Part shown: in pieces, positions 16,030-24,889 of the stretch
Layout: each line of letters begins with the position of its first letter
Position numbering within the stretch: the stretch's first letter is position 1
DNA from: Streptomyces bottropensis ATCC 25435
GTDB lineage: Bacteria; Actinomycetota; Actinomycetes; Streptomycetales; Streptomycetaceae
Reading direction: 5' to 3'
DNA length: 64,000 nt
Assembly: GCF_000383595.1 (NCBI RefSeq)
Contig: NZ_KB911581.1
Span: 3,850,265 to 3,914,264, forward strand
Translations under genes and position numbers: made by a program
Notes under the pieces: model-generated
What the model saw: the letters and a program-made list of their open reading frames with translations, nothing else
Told to the model about the DNA's origin: nothing
The model's database searches: none

Positions 16030-16506
16030 CTATGGGGCGGGGATCGTCGGGCCTTTCACCGACCAGCCCGGGGTCCGCGGGTGGGCCTTGAGGTCCTCGT
16101 GGTGGATCTCGGTGTCGCAGGCCGTGCAGGTGACCTTCGGGAGCAGTGGCTCGCCACAGGAGTGTTCGATCACCATGGGGCGGTCGTCGTCCGGGTGGAG
16201 GTGGCGGTCGCCCCAGGCCATGAGGGTCATCAGGACCGGCTCCAGTTCGAGCCCCGCCCGGGTGGGCCGGTACTCGTAGCGCCGCGGGCGCTCGTGGTAG
16301 GCGTGCTTGTCCAGGACGCCCGCGTCCACCAGGCGCCGGAGGCGGCTCGCCAGCACGTCGCGTGGCGCCCCGATGTTGCGGACCAGCTGGTCGAAGCGGC
16401 CGTTGCCGAGGCAGACCTCGCGCAGGACCAGCAGGGAGTACTTCTCACCGACGATCGCCAGGGTGTCGGCGATGGAACAGGGGCGCGGATCTCCGGAGGC
16501 TGGCAT
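16030..16506 (-). CDS. HxlR-family transcriptional regulator
   Basis: A 158-residue winged-helix regulator with the HxlR pattern: CSIADTLAIVGEKYSLLVLREV at residues 10-31 containing the family Cys near the N-terminus, RFDQLVRNIGAPRDVLASRL as recognition helix and YEYRPTRAGLEL as the wing. The C-terminal extension contains a CTACDTEIHHEDL segment with two Cys that could bind metal. Divergent from the thiolase gene across a 103-bp region with a clear palindrome, so it probably controls thiolase and itself. Confidence 0.9.
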   Translation of the reverse strand: MPASGDPRPCSIADTLAIVGEKYSLLVLREVCLGNGRFDQLVRNIGAPRDVLASRLRRLVDAGVLDKHAYHERPRRYEYRPTRAGLELEPVLMTLMAWGDRHLHPDDDRPMVIEHSCGEPLLPKVTCTACDTEIHHEDLKAHPRTPGWSVKGPTIPAP

Positions 16507-16531
16507 GCACCCAGTCTAAAGGAGGGTTTGA

Positions 16532-16566
16532 TTTTCCAACTCGCAGGATTATGGTGAGTTGGGAAA
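16532..16566. promoter_or_regulatory. Operator palindrome between HxlR and thiolase genes
   Basis: TTTTCCAACTC (16532-16542) faces GAGTTGGGAAA (16556-16566), an inverted repeat with one mismatch separated by 13 bp, centred in the shared upstream region. It is the likely HxlR binding site. Confidence 0.7.
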
Positions 16567-16609
16567 TCCTACTCACTGGTAGTCCCCCGGCAGTCGTGGA
16601 GGCCCGCCC

Positions 16610-17779
16610 ATGCGTGACGCAGTCGTCGTCGAAGCCGTACGCACCCCGATTGGCAAGGGCAGGCCGACCGGCGCCCTCGCCCATGTCCACCCCGTGGAAC
16701 TCCTCGCCCACACCCTGCGCACCCTCGTCGACCGGGTGGGTGTCGACCCCGCGCTCGTCGACGACGTCATCGGCGGCACCGTCGACCAGGTCGGCGAGCA
16801 GGCCATGAACACCACCCGCTACGCCGTCCTCTCGGCGGGCTTCCCGGACACGGTGCCCGCGACCACGGTCGACCGGCAGTGCGGCTCCTCCCAGCAGGCC
16901 GTGCACTTCGCGGCCCAGGGCGTGATGTCGGGGGCGTACGACATGGTCGTCGCCTGCGGGGTGGAGTCGATGAGCCGGGTGCCGATGTGGTCCAACGTGC
17001 CGCCCGGCAAGGACCCGTTCGGCCCGGGTGTCGCCGCGCGCTTCCCCGAGGGGCTCGTCCCGCAGGGCATCAGCGCCGAGCTGATCGCCGCGAAGTGGTC
17101 GCTCGGCCGGGATCGGCTGGACGCCTTCGCGGTGTCGTCCCACCGCAAGGCCGCCGCGGCCTGGGACGGCGGCCTCTTCGACGCCGAGGTCGCGCCGCTG
17201 GAGGGACTGACGCGCGACGAGTGCGTACGGCCCGGCACCACTGCCGAGATCCTCGCCGGGCTGCGGCCCGCGTATCACGACCCCGGGTTCGCCGAGCGGT
17301 TCCCGCAGATCGAGTGGAACGTCACCGCGGGGAACGCGAGCCCCGTCAACGACGGTGCCTCGGCCGTCCTCATCACGTCAGGGGAGACGGCGGCCCGGCT
17401 CGGCCTGCGCCCGCTCGCCCGGCTGCACAGCTTCGCCGTCACCGGCTCGGATCCGGTGCTGATGCTCACGGGGGTCGTCCCGGCCACGCAGAAGGTGCTC
17501 CGGCGGGCCGGGCTGGACCTCGACGACATCGACCTCTTCGAGGTGAACGAGGCGTTCTCCAGCGTGGTCCTCGCCTGGCAGCAGGAGACGGGTGCCGACC
17601 TGGCGAAGGTCAACGTCCACGGGGGCGCCATCGCCCTCGGCCATCCGCTCGGGGCCAGCGGCACACGCCTGACGACGACGCTGGTGCACGCCATGCGGGA
17701 ACGCGGCGCCCGCTACGGGCTGCAGACGATGTGCGAGGCCGGCGGGCTGGCCAACGCGATGGTCCTGGAGGCCGTCTGA
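16610..17779 (+). CDS. Acetyl-CoA acetyltransferase (thiolase II)
   Basis: A 389-residue thiolase. The acyl-accepting nucleophile is Cys91 in RQCGSSQQA; the second catalytic set is His345 in ALGHPLGASG and Cys375 in TMCEAGG. NEAF (in FEVNEAFSSVV) is also in place, and length equals the family norm. It catalyses thiolytic cleavage or condensation of acyl-CoA, in fatty-acid degradation or acetoacetyl-CoA formation. ATG at 16610. No beta-oxidation partners lie next to it; control by the divergent HxlR protein is inferred from the shared operator. Confidence 0.94.
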   Translation: MRDAVVVEAVRTPIGKGRPTGALAHVHPVELLAHTLRTLVDRVGVDPALVDDVIGGTVDQVGEQAMNTTRYAVLSAGFPDTVPATTVDRQCGSSQQAVHFAAQGVMSGAYDMVVACGVESMSRVPMWSNVPPGKDPFGPGVAARFPEGLVPQGISAELIAAKWSLGRDRLDAFAVSSHRKAAAAWDGGLFDAEVAPLEGLTRDECVRPGTTAEILAGLRPAYHDPGFAERFPQIEWNVTAGNASPVNDGASAVLITSGETAARLGLRPLARLHSFAVTGSDPVLMLTGVVPATQKVLRRAGLDLDDIDLFEVNEAFSSVVLAWQQETGADLAKVNVHGGAIALGHPLGASGTRLTTTLVHAMRERGARYGLQTMCEAGGLANAMVLEAV

Positions 17780-17864
17780 GCCGCGGGCGCCGGTCGCGCG
17801 AGGGCCGGGGCCGGCCGCGCGCTGCCGGGATGGGACCGCGGCCCTGCGGACCGCGCCCACGAGG

Positions 17865-18659
17865 TCAGCCGGCGCGCAGGTGGTGGCGTTTGCGCCAGGC
17901 CAGTGCCGCGCCGACCAGGGCCGGCACCGCGATGCAGGCCATGGCGATCAGGAAGGCGGGGGAGGTCGGGGACGAGGCCCGGGCGCCGGCGACCGCGTAC
18001 GCGGCGGTGTTCGGGATCGAGCCGAGGGCCGTGGCGAGCAGGAAGGGGAGATAACCCATGCGGGAGACGGACGCGCAATAGTTCGCCGCCCAGAAGGGCA
18101 CTCCCGGGAACAGCCGGGCCGCCAGCATCGAGCGGAAGCCGTGGCGGCTGAGCTGACCGTCCGCCGACTTCAGCCAGCGGTGGCGCAACAGGGGACGCAG
18201 GGCGTCCTGCCCGAGCATCCGGCCCAGACCGAAGGCGATCCCGGCCCCGAGGACCGTGCCCGCGAGCGCCGACGCCAGTCCCAGCTGGGAACCGAAGAGA
18301 GCGCCCGCCGCGATGTTGAGGATCGGCCGGGGCACGAACGCGACCGTGCACAGCCCGTACGCCACCGCGAACATCACGACCGCCGCGGCGCCGCTCAGCT
18401 GGGGCGGCCAGCCGTCGGCCAGCAGCCGCTGAGGCTCGAACAGCAGGACGGTCGACACGGCGCCCAGGAGCAGCATCACGAGGAACGAGAACCGCGCCCA
18501 CGGCGCGAGCAGCACTCTGCCCCAGCGGGCGGCCCGGCCGAGGGGCACGGTCGGAACGGCGACGGGTGGGACGACGGGTGCGGCGACGGCGAGCTCCGTT
18601 GCGGCGGTCCGGGGAAGAACCGTGGCGGTGCCCCCAGAGCGGGTGGTGGCATCGAGCAT
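17865..18659 (-). CDS. TVP38/TMEM64 family membrane protein
   Basis: A 264-residue polytopic protein of the SNARE-associated/DedA superfamily (VTT domain). After a short disordered N-terminus there are about six hydrophobic segments. The family core is visible as FVPRPILNIAAGALFG and R.FPGVPFWAANYCASVSRMGYLPFLLATALGSIPNT, where the Gly/Pro-rich re-entrant loops lie. The ATG at 18659 begins MLDATTRSGG; an open frame extends upstream but has no support. DedA/VTT proteins are linked to lipid scrambling or carrier recycling; the role here is unknown. Confidence 0.87.
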   Translation of the reverse strand: MLDATTRSGGTATVLPRTAATELAVAAPVVPPVAVPTVPLGRAARWGRVLLAPWARFSFLVMLLLGAVSTVLLFEPQRLLADGWPPQLSGAAAVVMFAVAYGLCTVAFVPRPILNIAAGALFGSQLGLASALAGTVLGAGIAFGLGRMLGQDALRPLLRHRWLKSADGQLSRHGFRSMLAARLFPGVPFWAANYCASVSRMGYLPFLLATALGSIPNTAAYAVAGARASSPTSPAFLIAMACIAVPALVGAALAWRKRHHLRAG

Positions 18660-19170
18660 TCGTCGACGGTAACCGACCCATGTACGTGTATGCCGTACGG
18701 AACGTCTCACGGGGGTCACAGGGAGCGGAACATGGGGCTCGCCGGCCACGGCCCACCCGGGTCCCCCACGGGCACCGCGCACCGTGCCGCCTGCACCTTC
18801 CCGAACACGGCTCCGGGCCGGGCGCCGTTCACCCCGCCATCCCCTTGTGAAGCATCTCTCTTCGGCCGTCTCCCGGAACCCGTCCGTACCGAAAACCGTT
18901 CGACGACAGCCGACTTGTCGACGATGATCGACGTCATGTTCCGGCACGCCTTCGCTCTCGCCGCATCCGCCACAGGCGCGGATGCCCCGAAGGCTGCCCT
19001 TCTGATCGTCGTGGCCGCCGCAGACGGCGCCCGAAGCTGACTCTTCCCGGACATTCCGGCGGACCCCGCAGGGGGAGGGTCGGCAAGACCTCGGGGTCCC
19101 CGTCCCGGCAGCGCCCTCAGTCCCGCCGGGACCTCACTCAGTACCGCTGAAGAGACTTCGAGGTACCGCC
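18660..19170. other. 511-bp intergenic region before tuf3, with one possible small ORF
   Basis: Upstream of tuf3. A 38-codon frame (ATG 18924, stop 19038-19040) would encode a helical Ala-rich peptide beginning MIDVMFRHAFALAAS. It lacks a ribosome site, so it is only a candidate leader peptide. GTCGA and TCGAC near 18916-18931 form a short palindrome at its start. Nothing else coding is seen. Confidence 0.35.
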
Positions 19171-20340
19171 ATGTCCAAGACCGCTTACGTCCGCACGAAA
19201 CCACATCTCAACATCGGCACCATGGGCCATGTCGACCACGGCAAGACCACCCTGACCGCCGCCATCACCAAGGTCCTCGCCGAGCGCGGGGCCGGCACCT
19301 TCGTGCCGTTCGACCGCATCGACCGCGCCCCGGAGGAGGCGGCGCGCGGCATCACCATCAACATCGCGCACGTCGAGTACGAGACCGACACCCGGCACTA
19401 CGCGCACGTCGACATGCCCGGCCACGCCGACTACGTCAAGAACATGGTCACCGGGGCCGCGCAGCTCGACGGGGCGATCCTCGTCGTCTCCGCGCTCGAC
19501 GGGATCATGCCGCAGACCGCCGAGCACGTGCTGCTGGCCCGGCAGGTGGGGGTGAACCACGTCGTCGTCGCCCTGAACAAGGCCGACGCCGGCGACGAGG
19601 AGCTGATCGACCTCGTCGAACTGGAGGTCCGCGAGCTGCTCACCGCGCACGGGTACGGCGGCGACTCCGTACCGGTCGTACGGGTGTCCGGGCTCAAGGC
19701 ACTCGAAGGGGACCCCCGGTGGACGGCGTCCATCGACGCGCTGCTGGACGCGGTGGACACGTACGTCCCGATGCCCGAGCGGTATCTGGACGCGCCGTTC
19801 CTGCTGTCCGTGGAGAACGTGCTCACGATCACGGGCCGGGGGACCGTCGTCACGGGCGCCGTCGAGCGGGGCACGATCCACGTGGGCGACCGGGTCGAGG
19901 TGCTCGGTGCCGAGGTGGAGACGGTCGTCACCGGGCTGGAGACCTTCGGCAAGCCGATGTCGGAGGCGCAGGCGGGGGACAACGTGGCGCTGCTGCTGCG
20001 CGGGGTGGGACGGGACGCCGTCCGGCGCGGGCACGTGGTGGCCGCGCCCGGCAGCGTCGTGCCCAGGCGCCACTTCACCGCGCAGGTGTATGTGCTCTCG
20101 GCGCGCGAGGGCGGGCGCTCGACCCCGGTGTCCACCGGGTACCGGCCGCAGTTCTACATCCGTACGGCGGACGTCGTCGGGGATGTGGACCTCGGCGAGA
20201 TCGCCGTCGCGCGGCCCGGGGACCGGGTCACGATGAGTGTGGAGCTGGGCCGGGAGGTTCCGTTGGAGCCGGGGCTCGGATTCGCGATCCGTGAGGGTGG
20301 CCGGACCGTGGGAGCGGGAACCGTGTCGGCCGTTCGGTAG
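19171..20340 (+). CDS. tuf3: Elongation factor Tu, divergent third-type paralogue
   Basis: A 389-residue EF-Tu that delivers aminoacyl-tRNA to the ribosome. GTPase motifs are intact: GHVDHGKT at 19-26, the effector stretch ARGITINIAHVEYE, DMPGHAD, NKAD, and SGLKA in place of the usual SALKA. Domains 2 and 3 are complete (ITGRGTVVTG, QAGDNVALLLRG). It is slightly shorter than the housekeeping tuf1 product (about 397) and differs at many otherwise invariant sites, and it is not in an str operon. This fits the tuf3 type known from S. coelicolor and S. ramocissimus, whose product is reported to be expressed under stress. ATG follows a GAGG ribosome site. Confidence 0.93.
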   Translation: MSKTAYVRTKPHLNIGTMGHVDHGKTTLTAAITKVLAERGAGTFVPFDRIDRAPEEAARGITINIAHVEYETDTRHYAHVDMPGHADYVKNMVTGAAQLDGAILVVSALDGIMPQTAEHVLLARQVGVNHVVVALNKADAGDEELIDLVELEVRELLTAHGYGGDSVPVVRVSGLKALEGDPRWTASIDALLDAVDTYVPMPERYLDAPFLLSVENVLTITGRGTVVTGAVERGTIHVGDRVEVLGAEVETVVTGLETFGKPMSEAQAGDNVALLLRGVGRDAVRRGHVVAAPGSVVPRRHFTAQVYVLSAREGGRSTPVSTGYRPQFYIRTADVVGDVDLGEIAVARPGDRVTMSVELGREVPLEPGLGFAIREGGRTVGAGTVSAVR

Positions 20341-20464
20341 GCGGTCGCGGGGTGCGGGGGCCGTGGGCCGGTCAAGGCCGGTCGCGCGGTCCTCGCACCC
20401 GTCCCGGGGGTGCCTCGACGGCCCCCGGGTCGATGTGGGGCCCGGCGCAAAGAGGCCCGGCACA

Positions 20465-21319
20465 ATGGGGCGCGTGAACGAAGCCATACCCGTCTCCCGT
20501 GCCGTCGACCAGGGGACCGCCAAGCTCATGCCCGACGTCGACCGGGAGCGAGCCTGGCTGCTGACCGTGGACGGGGCGCCGCAGTCGTACGTGGACCTGG
20601 ACGAGCCGACGCATCTGGAGTTCGAGTACACGCGGCGGCTCGGGCATGTACTGGACACGATGGCGGAACCGGGACGGGCGCTCGACGTGCTGCATCTCGG
20701 CGGGGGTGCGCTCACCCTGCCCCGGTACGTGGCCGCCGCCCGGCCCGGGTCGCGGCAGGAGGTCGTCGAGTACGACCGGGGGCTGCTGGAGCTCGTCGTC
20801 GAACAGCTGCCGCTGCCCGACGACGCGGGGATCGCGCTGCACGGCGCGGATGCCGGGGAATGGCTCGAAGCGGCCCCCGCGGACTCCGCCGACGTGATCG
20901 TGGGGGACGTGTTCCGGGGCTCACGCGTCCCGGCGCACCTGACGACCGTGCGGTACGCGCGAGCGGTGGAGCGGGTGCTGCGCGCGGACGGGGTCTATCT
21001 CGCGAACCTGGCCGACGCCGCGCCCTTCGCGTTCCTGCGGTCCCAACTGGCCACGCTGGCCACGGTGTTCGAGGAGCTGGCGCTGATCGCGGAGCCGGGG
21101 GTGCTGCGCGGCAGGCGCTTCGGCAACGCCGTGCTGGTCGCGGCCCATCAGCCGCCCGACATCACCGCCCTGGCCCGGCGAACCGCCGCCGACGCCTTCC
21201 CGGCCCGGGTCGAGCACGGCCCGGCGCTGCGCCGCTTCGTCGATGGCGCCGCACCCGTGCGCGAGGAGGACGCCGTACCGTCACCGGAGCCGCCCGACGG
21301 GGCCTTCGGTATCGGCTGA
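20465..21319 (+). CDS. Spermidine synthase-like methyltransferase-fold protein
   Basis: A 284-residue protein with a Rossmann-like SAM/dcSAM-binding core: VLHLGGGALTLPRYV is motif I, VEYDRGLLELV the acidic second strand and ADVIVGDVFRGSRVP the region around motif IV. It lacks an unambiguous spermidine-synthase active-site set, so polyamine synthesis is unproven. ATG at 20465 has AAAGAGG upstream; a GTG at 20474 right after CACAAT could be a leaderless start. Its 3' end overlaps the convergent MFS gene by 39 bp. Confidence 0.78.
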   Translation: MGRVNEAIPVSRAVDQGTAKLMPDVDRERAWLLTVDGAPQSYVDLDEPTHLEFEYTRRLGHVLDTMAEPGRALDVLHLGGGALTLPRYVAAARPGSRQEVVEYDRGLLELVVEQLPLPDDAGIALHGADAGEWLEAAPADSADVIVGDVFRGSRVPAHLTTVRYARAVERVLRADGVYLANLADAAPFAFLRSQLATLATVFEELALIAEPGVLRGRRFGNAVLVAAHQPPDITALARRTAADAFPARVEHGPALRRFVDGAAPVREEDAVPSPEPPDGAFGIG

Positions 21320-22627
21320 GCCGGGCGTGGAGCCGGTTTCGGCAGCAGTGCCGGCGCCGGGGGCGGCGTGGGGCGCGGCGTCGGGCTTGGCCAGGGTCAC
21401 CGGCACGGTGCGTCTGGTCAGATTCCTGACGTCCCGGACGCACAGGACCGCCGCCGTGGCCGCCACACACAACGCCGCGCAGCCCCACAGGGCCGCCGTG
21501 CGGCCGAAGGCGCTCTCCGCCGGGCCCGCCAGCGCGGCGGCGAGCGGCACCATCGCCACCGAGCCGAACCAGTCGTAGGCCGAGACACGGGACAGCTTGT
21601 CCTCGGGGATCTCCTGGTGCAGCGCGGTCATCCAGGAGACCCCGAACACCTCGATCGACAGACCGCTGACGAACATGGCCAGGCACAGGACGGCGATCGG
21701 GGTCGGCACGGCGAGCGCGGCGCTCGGCAGGGCGAACGGGAAGACGCACAGGACGCCCACGAAGAGGAGGCGGCGTGGTTTCCAGCGGGTCATCAGCAGT
21801 GCTCCCGCGGCGTTGCCCGCACCGAACAGGGCCAGCGCCAGACCCCAGGGCCCGGGGCCGCCGAGGCTGTCGTCGGCGACCTGAGGGCCGTAGACCGCGT
21901 CGGCGGCGACCATGACCGCGTTCACCAGGGAGAACTGGACGACGATCGCCCACAGCCAGGTGCGGCCGGTGAACTCCCGCCAGCCGTCCCGGAGATCGGC
22001 GAGCATGCCGTGCCCCGGCTCGCGCTCCGGTATGTGGCTCACGTCGAGGAAGGCGCGCAGGGCGCCGGCGCACGCGAAGGCGACGGCGTCGACCGCGAGC
22101 ACCCAGCCGGGGCCGATCACCGCGACCAGGGCGCCGCCGATGGCCGCGCCCGTCATGGTCGCGCCCTGCGAGGCGAAGCGGAACAGCGCGAAGGCCCGGC
22201 CCGCCTGCTCGGCGGTGACCGAGGACAGCAGCATGCCCTCGGCCGCCGGGCCGAAGAACGCCTGGCCGGTGCCGCCGAGTGCGGAGAGCAGCATCATCTG
22301 CCAGAGGTGGGCCCCGCCGGTGAGGACGAGCACGGCGAAGACGGCCTGGGAGAGACAGTTGAGAGTGTTCGCCGCGACCATCACCCGGTGGCGGGGCAGC
22401 CGGTCCGCGACCGCGCCGCCGATCAGCAGGAAGAGCACCAGCGGCAGGGTCCGCGCCGCCGCGACCAGACCGACGTCACCGCCGTCGCCGCCCGCGTCCA
22501 GCACCGCGAACGCGGCCGCGATCAGGGCGCCGTTGCTGCCGAGGTTGGTGACGACCGCGGCCGTCGTCAGCAGGGTGTAGTTGCGACCCGCCCAGGCGGG
22601 GCGGCGGGAGGCGGCGGGAGTCGTCAC
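21281..22627 (-). CDS. MFS transporter
   Basis: A 448-residue major-facilitator protein with about twelve hydrophobic helices. The loop 2-3 motif appears as GGAVADRLPRHRVMV, and the second half has a matching GALLMTRWKPRRLLFVG. Sequence resembles the drug/enterobactin-exporter-like (MFS_3) group. Translation likely begins at the GTG at 22627; there is no strong ribosome site. Substrate unknown. The C-terminal tail is hydrophilic and overlaps the spermidine-synthase-like gene on the other strand. Confidence 0.87.
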   Translation of the reverse strand: MTTPAASRRPAWAGRNYTLLTTAAVVTNLGSNGALIAAAFAVLDAGGDGGDVGLVAAARTLPLVLFLLIGGAVADRLPRHRVMVAANTLNCLSQAVFAVLVLTGGAHLWQMMLLSALGGTGQAFFGPAAEGMLLSSVTAEQAGRAFALFRFASQGATMTGAAIGGALVAVIGPGWVLAVDAVAFACAGALRAFLDVSHIPEREPGHGMLADLRDGWREFTGRTWLWAIVVQFSLVNAVMVAADAVYGPQVADDSLGGPGPWGLALALFGAGNAAGALLMTRWKPRRLLFVGVLCVFPFALPSAALAVPTPIAVLCLAMFVSGLSIEVFGVSWMTALHQEIPEDKLSRVSAYDWFGSVAMVPLAAALAGPAESAFGRTAALWGCAALCVAATAAVLCVRDVRNLTRRTVPVTLAKPDAAPHAAPGAGTAAETGSTPGSADTEGPVGRLR

Positions 22628-22765
22628 CCGCCGACTATCGCCGCCCCGCCCCCGTCTGCCAAACCGTTTCCGCACGCGAGGGGGCCCGATCGGGCCACAG
22701 GGAACTGGGCCGGTCCGGGCCCGGAGCGGACGGCTCCGACGCCGGCCCCGGTGTCCGGTACCGGC

Positions 22766-23836
22766 TCAGCCGCCCGTCGGTTCGCCGTACAGCCGTACCG
22801 TGCTGAGGATCTTCTGGACCGTCGCGTCCGGGACCTCGTCGTCGACGTCCTTGGCTCCGTGGAAGGTCCAGGAGACGTAGTCACCGGCCGAGTTCTTGAA
22901 GGCGAACGTGGTGGCCTTGCCGTCGGTGTCGCACTTGCCCTTCTTGGCGACGCCCTTGGAGTACGTCGTCGCGACACTGCCCTCGACGCCCGATGCCGTG
23001 GTGTACGGCTTGGCCTTGCCGATGGTCATCTTCTTCTTGGCGCCGTCCTTCTGGTCGGTGTAACCACCGAAGATCCACCACGCCGCGTCGTTGCGGGCGA
23101 CGTCCTCGGTGCCCTTGGCGCCCTGCTGGCCCTTGGTGCCCGCGGCGGCCAGCGAACTGGTCTCCTCGTTACCGTCCTTGTCGTCGTCGGACGTGCACCA
23201 CTTCTCCTTGAGGATGGCGGGTGCCGACATGCCGATGAGGACCGACCCGTCGCCCTTCTTGTCGTCCTCGAAGCCGATGAAGGTGTCGGCCGACTGGACG
23301 GCCCACTCGGGCGGCACGTCGAAGGCCGTACCCCACTTGGGGTTGACGACGACCTTCCAGCCCGCGACGGTCGGCTTCGCTCCGGCGTCCTCGCCGCGCG
23401 GGTTGTCCTCGGTGCTCTCGGTCGGGGTCGGCGACGGGGAGACCGAAGGGGCGGACTGGGTCTTCGACTTGTCCTTGTCGCCGTCACCCCCGAGGACCAG
23501 GAAGCCCGTCACACCGGCCGCCACGACGACGGCCGTGGCCGCGACGATCGCGATGAGCTTCGTCCGGTTGCCGCCGCCTCCGCCCGGCGGCACCGGCGGA
23601 CCCGCGTGTCCCTGCGCGCCCCACTGGGGCTGCCCGTACTGGGGCTGCTGGCCCGTCGACTGGTATCCGGGCTGCTGATAGGGGTTGGGTTGCTGGTACC
23701 CCGGCTGGTCGTACCCCGGCTGTTGGTATCCCGGCTGTCCCGGCTGTCCCGACTGGTCGTACCCCGGCTGCTGGTACGGGTTCGGCTGCTGCGGTTGGTG
23801 CTCGCCCCCGGGCGGCTGCTGCTGTCCTGGCCACAT
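22766..23836 (-). CDS. Membrane-anchored protein with Pro/Gln/Gly/Tyr-rich N-terminus
   Basis: A 356-residue protein. Residues 1-90 are a low-complexity cytoplasmic tail of QQPGYDQ/QPNPYQQPGYQ-like repeats, followed by one membrane helix (about 95-117, TKLIAIVAATAVVVAAGVTG region), a Ser/Pro/Thr linker and an extracellular domain that includes WGTAFDVPPEWAVQSAD and TFAFKNSAGDYVSWTFHG. This build is common in Streptomyces membrane proteins of unknown function. ATG at 23836; the frame stays open upstream to 24127 but that extension lacks a start signal. Confidence 0.8.
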   Translation of the reverse strand: MWPGQQQPPGGEHQPQQPNPYQQPGYDQSGQPGQPGYQQPGYDQPGYQQPNPYQQPGYQSTGQQPQYGQPQWGAQGHAGPPVPPGGGGGNRTKLIAIVAATAVVVAAGVTGFLVLGGDGDKDKSKTQSAPSVSPSPTPTESTEDNPRGEDAGAKPTVAGWKVVVNPKWGTAFDVPPEWAVQSADTFIGFEDDKKGDGSVLIGMSAPAILKEKWCTSDDDKDGNEETSSLAAAGTKGQQGAKGTEDVARNDAAWWIFGGYTDQKDGAKKKMTIGKAKPYTTASGVEGSVATTYSKGVAKKGKCDTDGKATTFAFKNSAGDYVSWTFHGAKDVDDEVPDATVQKILSTVRLYGEPTGG

Positions 23837-24174
23837 GGCTCGTAACCATAGATGCGCCGGGGGGCGGGGTGCCACGGGAGTCCACGAAGCAGCTTTGCAC
23901 GCGGGACGAACAGCTTCAAAACACCCGTCGGCGCGCGGTTCCTCCGTACCTCCGCGGGCGGGGACCTCCTCGGGCGTCACCGGGGGCCGGTCGAACGGAA
24001 GGGCCGCCAGGGCGACTTCCTCGTTCTTGAACGCGAACGTCCTCGGCCTGCCGTCCGTCCCGCGCCGACCGGCTTCCTCCGCCCCGGCCGGCCGGTTCCC
24101 GTCGGACGACGGCGATACGACGATCATGCGGCGGCCCCTGGTCAGACGCTGCTACTCGTGGGTAACATCGCGGC
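23837..24174. other. 338-bp divergent intergenic region with a possible duplicated remnant
   Basis: Separates two divergent genes. On the minus strand the segment around 24015-24065 reads DGRPRTFAFKNE, close to DGKATTFAFKNS in the neighbouring gene (22880-22930), and the DNA is alike over about 40 bp. It may be a decayed copy of the gene's 3' region. TAACAT (24163-24168) 6 bp before the thioesterase ATG looks like a -10 box for leaderless mRNA. Confidence 0.35.
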
Positions 24175-24627
24175 ATGAGCGCAGACCAGATGTCGATCGG
24201 CGAGATGCTCGCCGCCACGGTGCCGATGGCCAGGACGCTGAAGCTGGAGTTCCTGGAGACCACGCCGGAGAAGGCCGTGGTGTCACTGCCGGACCAGGGC
24301 GAGTTCCACAACCATGTCGGCGGGCCGCACGCCGGCGCGATGTTCACGCTGGGCGAGTCGGCGAGCGGGGCGATCGTGCTCGCCGCGTTCGGGGACCAGC
24401 TCTCCCGCGCCGTGCCGCTCGCGGTCAGCGCGGAGATCGCGTACCGGAAGCTCGCGATGGGCCCCGTCACGGCCACCGCCACCCTGGGCCGCCCCGCCGC
24501 CGAGGTCGTCGCCGAACTCGACGCCGGACAGCGCCCCGAGTTCCCCGTCGCCGTCGCCATCCGGCGGGCCGACGGCGCCGTCACGGGCGAGATGACCGTC
24601 GTCTGGACCCTGCGCCCCAACGCCTGA
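24175..24627 (+). CDS. DUF4442/PaaI-type hotdog thioesterase
   Basis: A 150-residue single hotdog-fold protein. The core motif HNHVGGPHAGAMFTLGESASG (residues 44-64) matches the HGG..a.l.D/E region of acyl-CoA thioesterases, and SAEIAYRKLAMGPVTATA is the second beta segment. Acyl-CoA or aryl-CoA hydrolysis is the family activity; DUF4442 members are mostly uncharacterised. ATG 24175 has no ribosome site and lies right after a -10-like TAACAT, suggesting a leaderless mRNA. Confidence 0.82.
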   Translation: MSADQMSIGEMLAATVPMARTLKLEFLETTPEKAVVSLPDQGEFHNHVGGPHAGAMFTLGESASGAIVLAAFGDQLSRAVPLAVSAEIAYRKLAMGPVTATATLGRPAAEVVAELDAGQRPEFPVAVAIRRADGAVTGEMTVVWTLRPNA

Positions 24628-24889
24628 CCCCCGCCCGCTCCCCCTGAACCCTCCGCCCGGCCCCGGCCCGGCGTCGGGCGCCCCACACCCGGTGCCACGG
24701 CCCTCTCCGCCCTCCCGCGGGGGCGCCGACGCGCTGAGCGCGACTGTGCGCGCCGAGCATCGGTGCGGTCGGTGGGACAACCTGGAGGGCTCCGTCGCCG
24801 TCCGAGTAAGCGGGTAGGCTTCCCCGGCGTGCGCCCCGTCGTGAGCGCACGCCGGGGGCCTTTGATCCGCTACACGGGAGGAACCGGTC

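Noticed and set aside
17865..18947. Long N-terminal extension of the TVP38 gene
   Set aside because: Frame is open to 18947, but family-like sequence and start context support the ATG at 18659.
21368..23845. 825-codon plus-strand frame
   Set aside because: Antisense to the MFS transporter and PQG-rich membrane protein genes; composition is low-complexity and no domain is recognisable.
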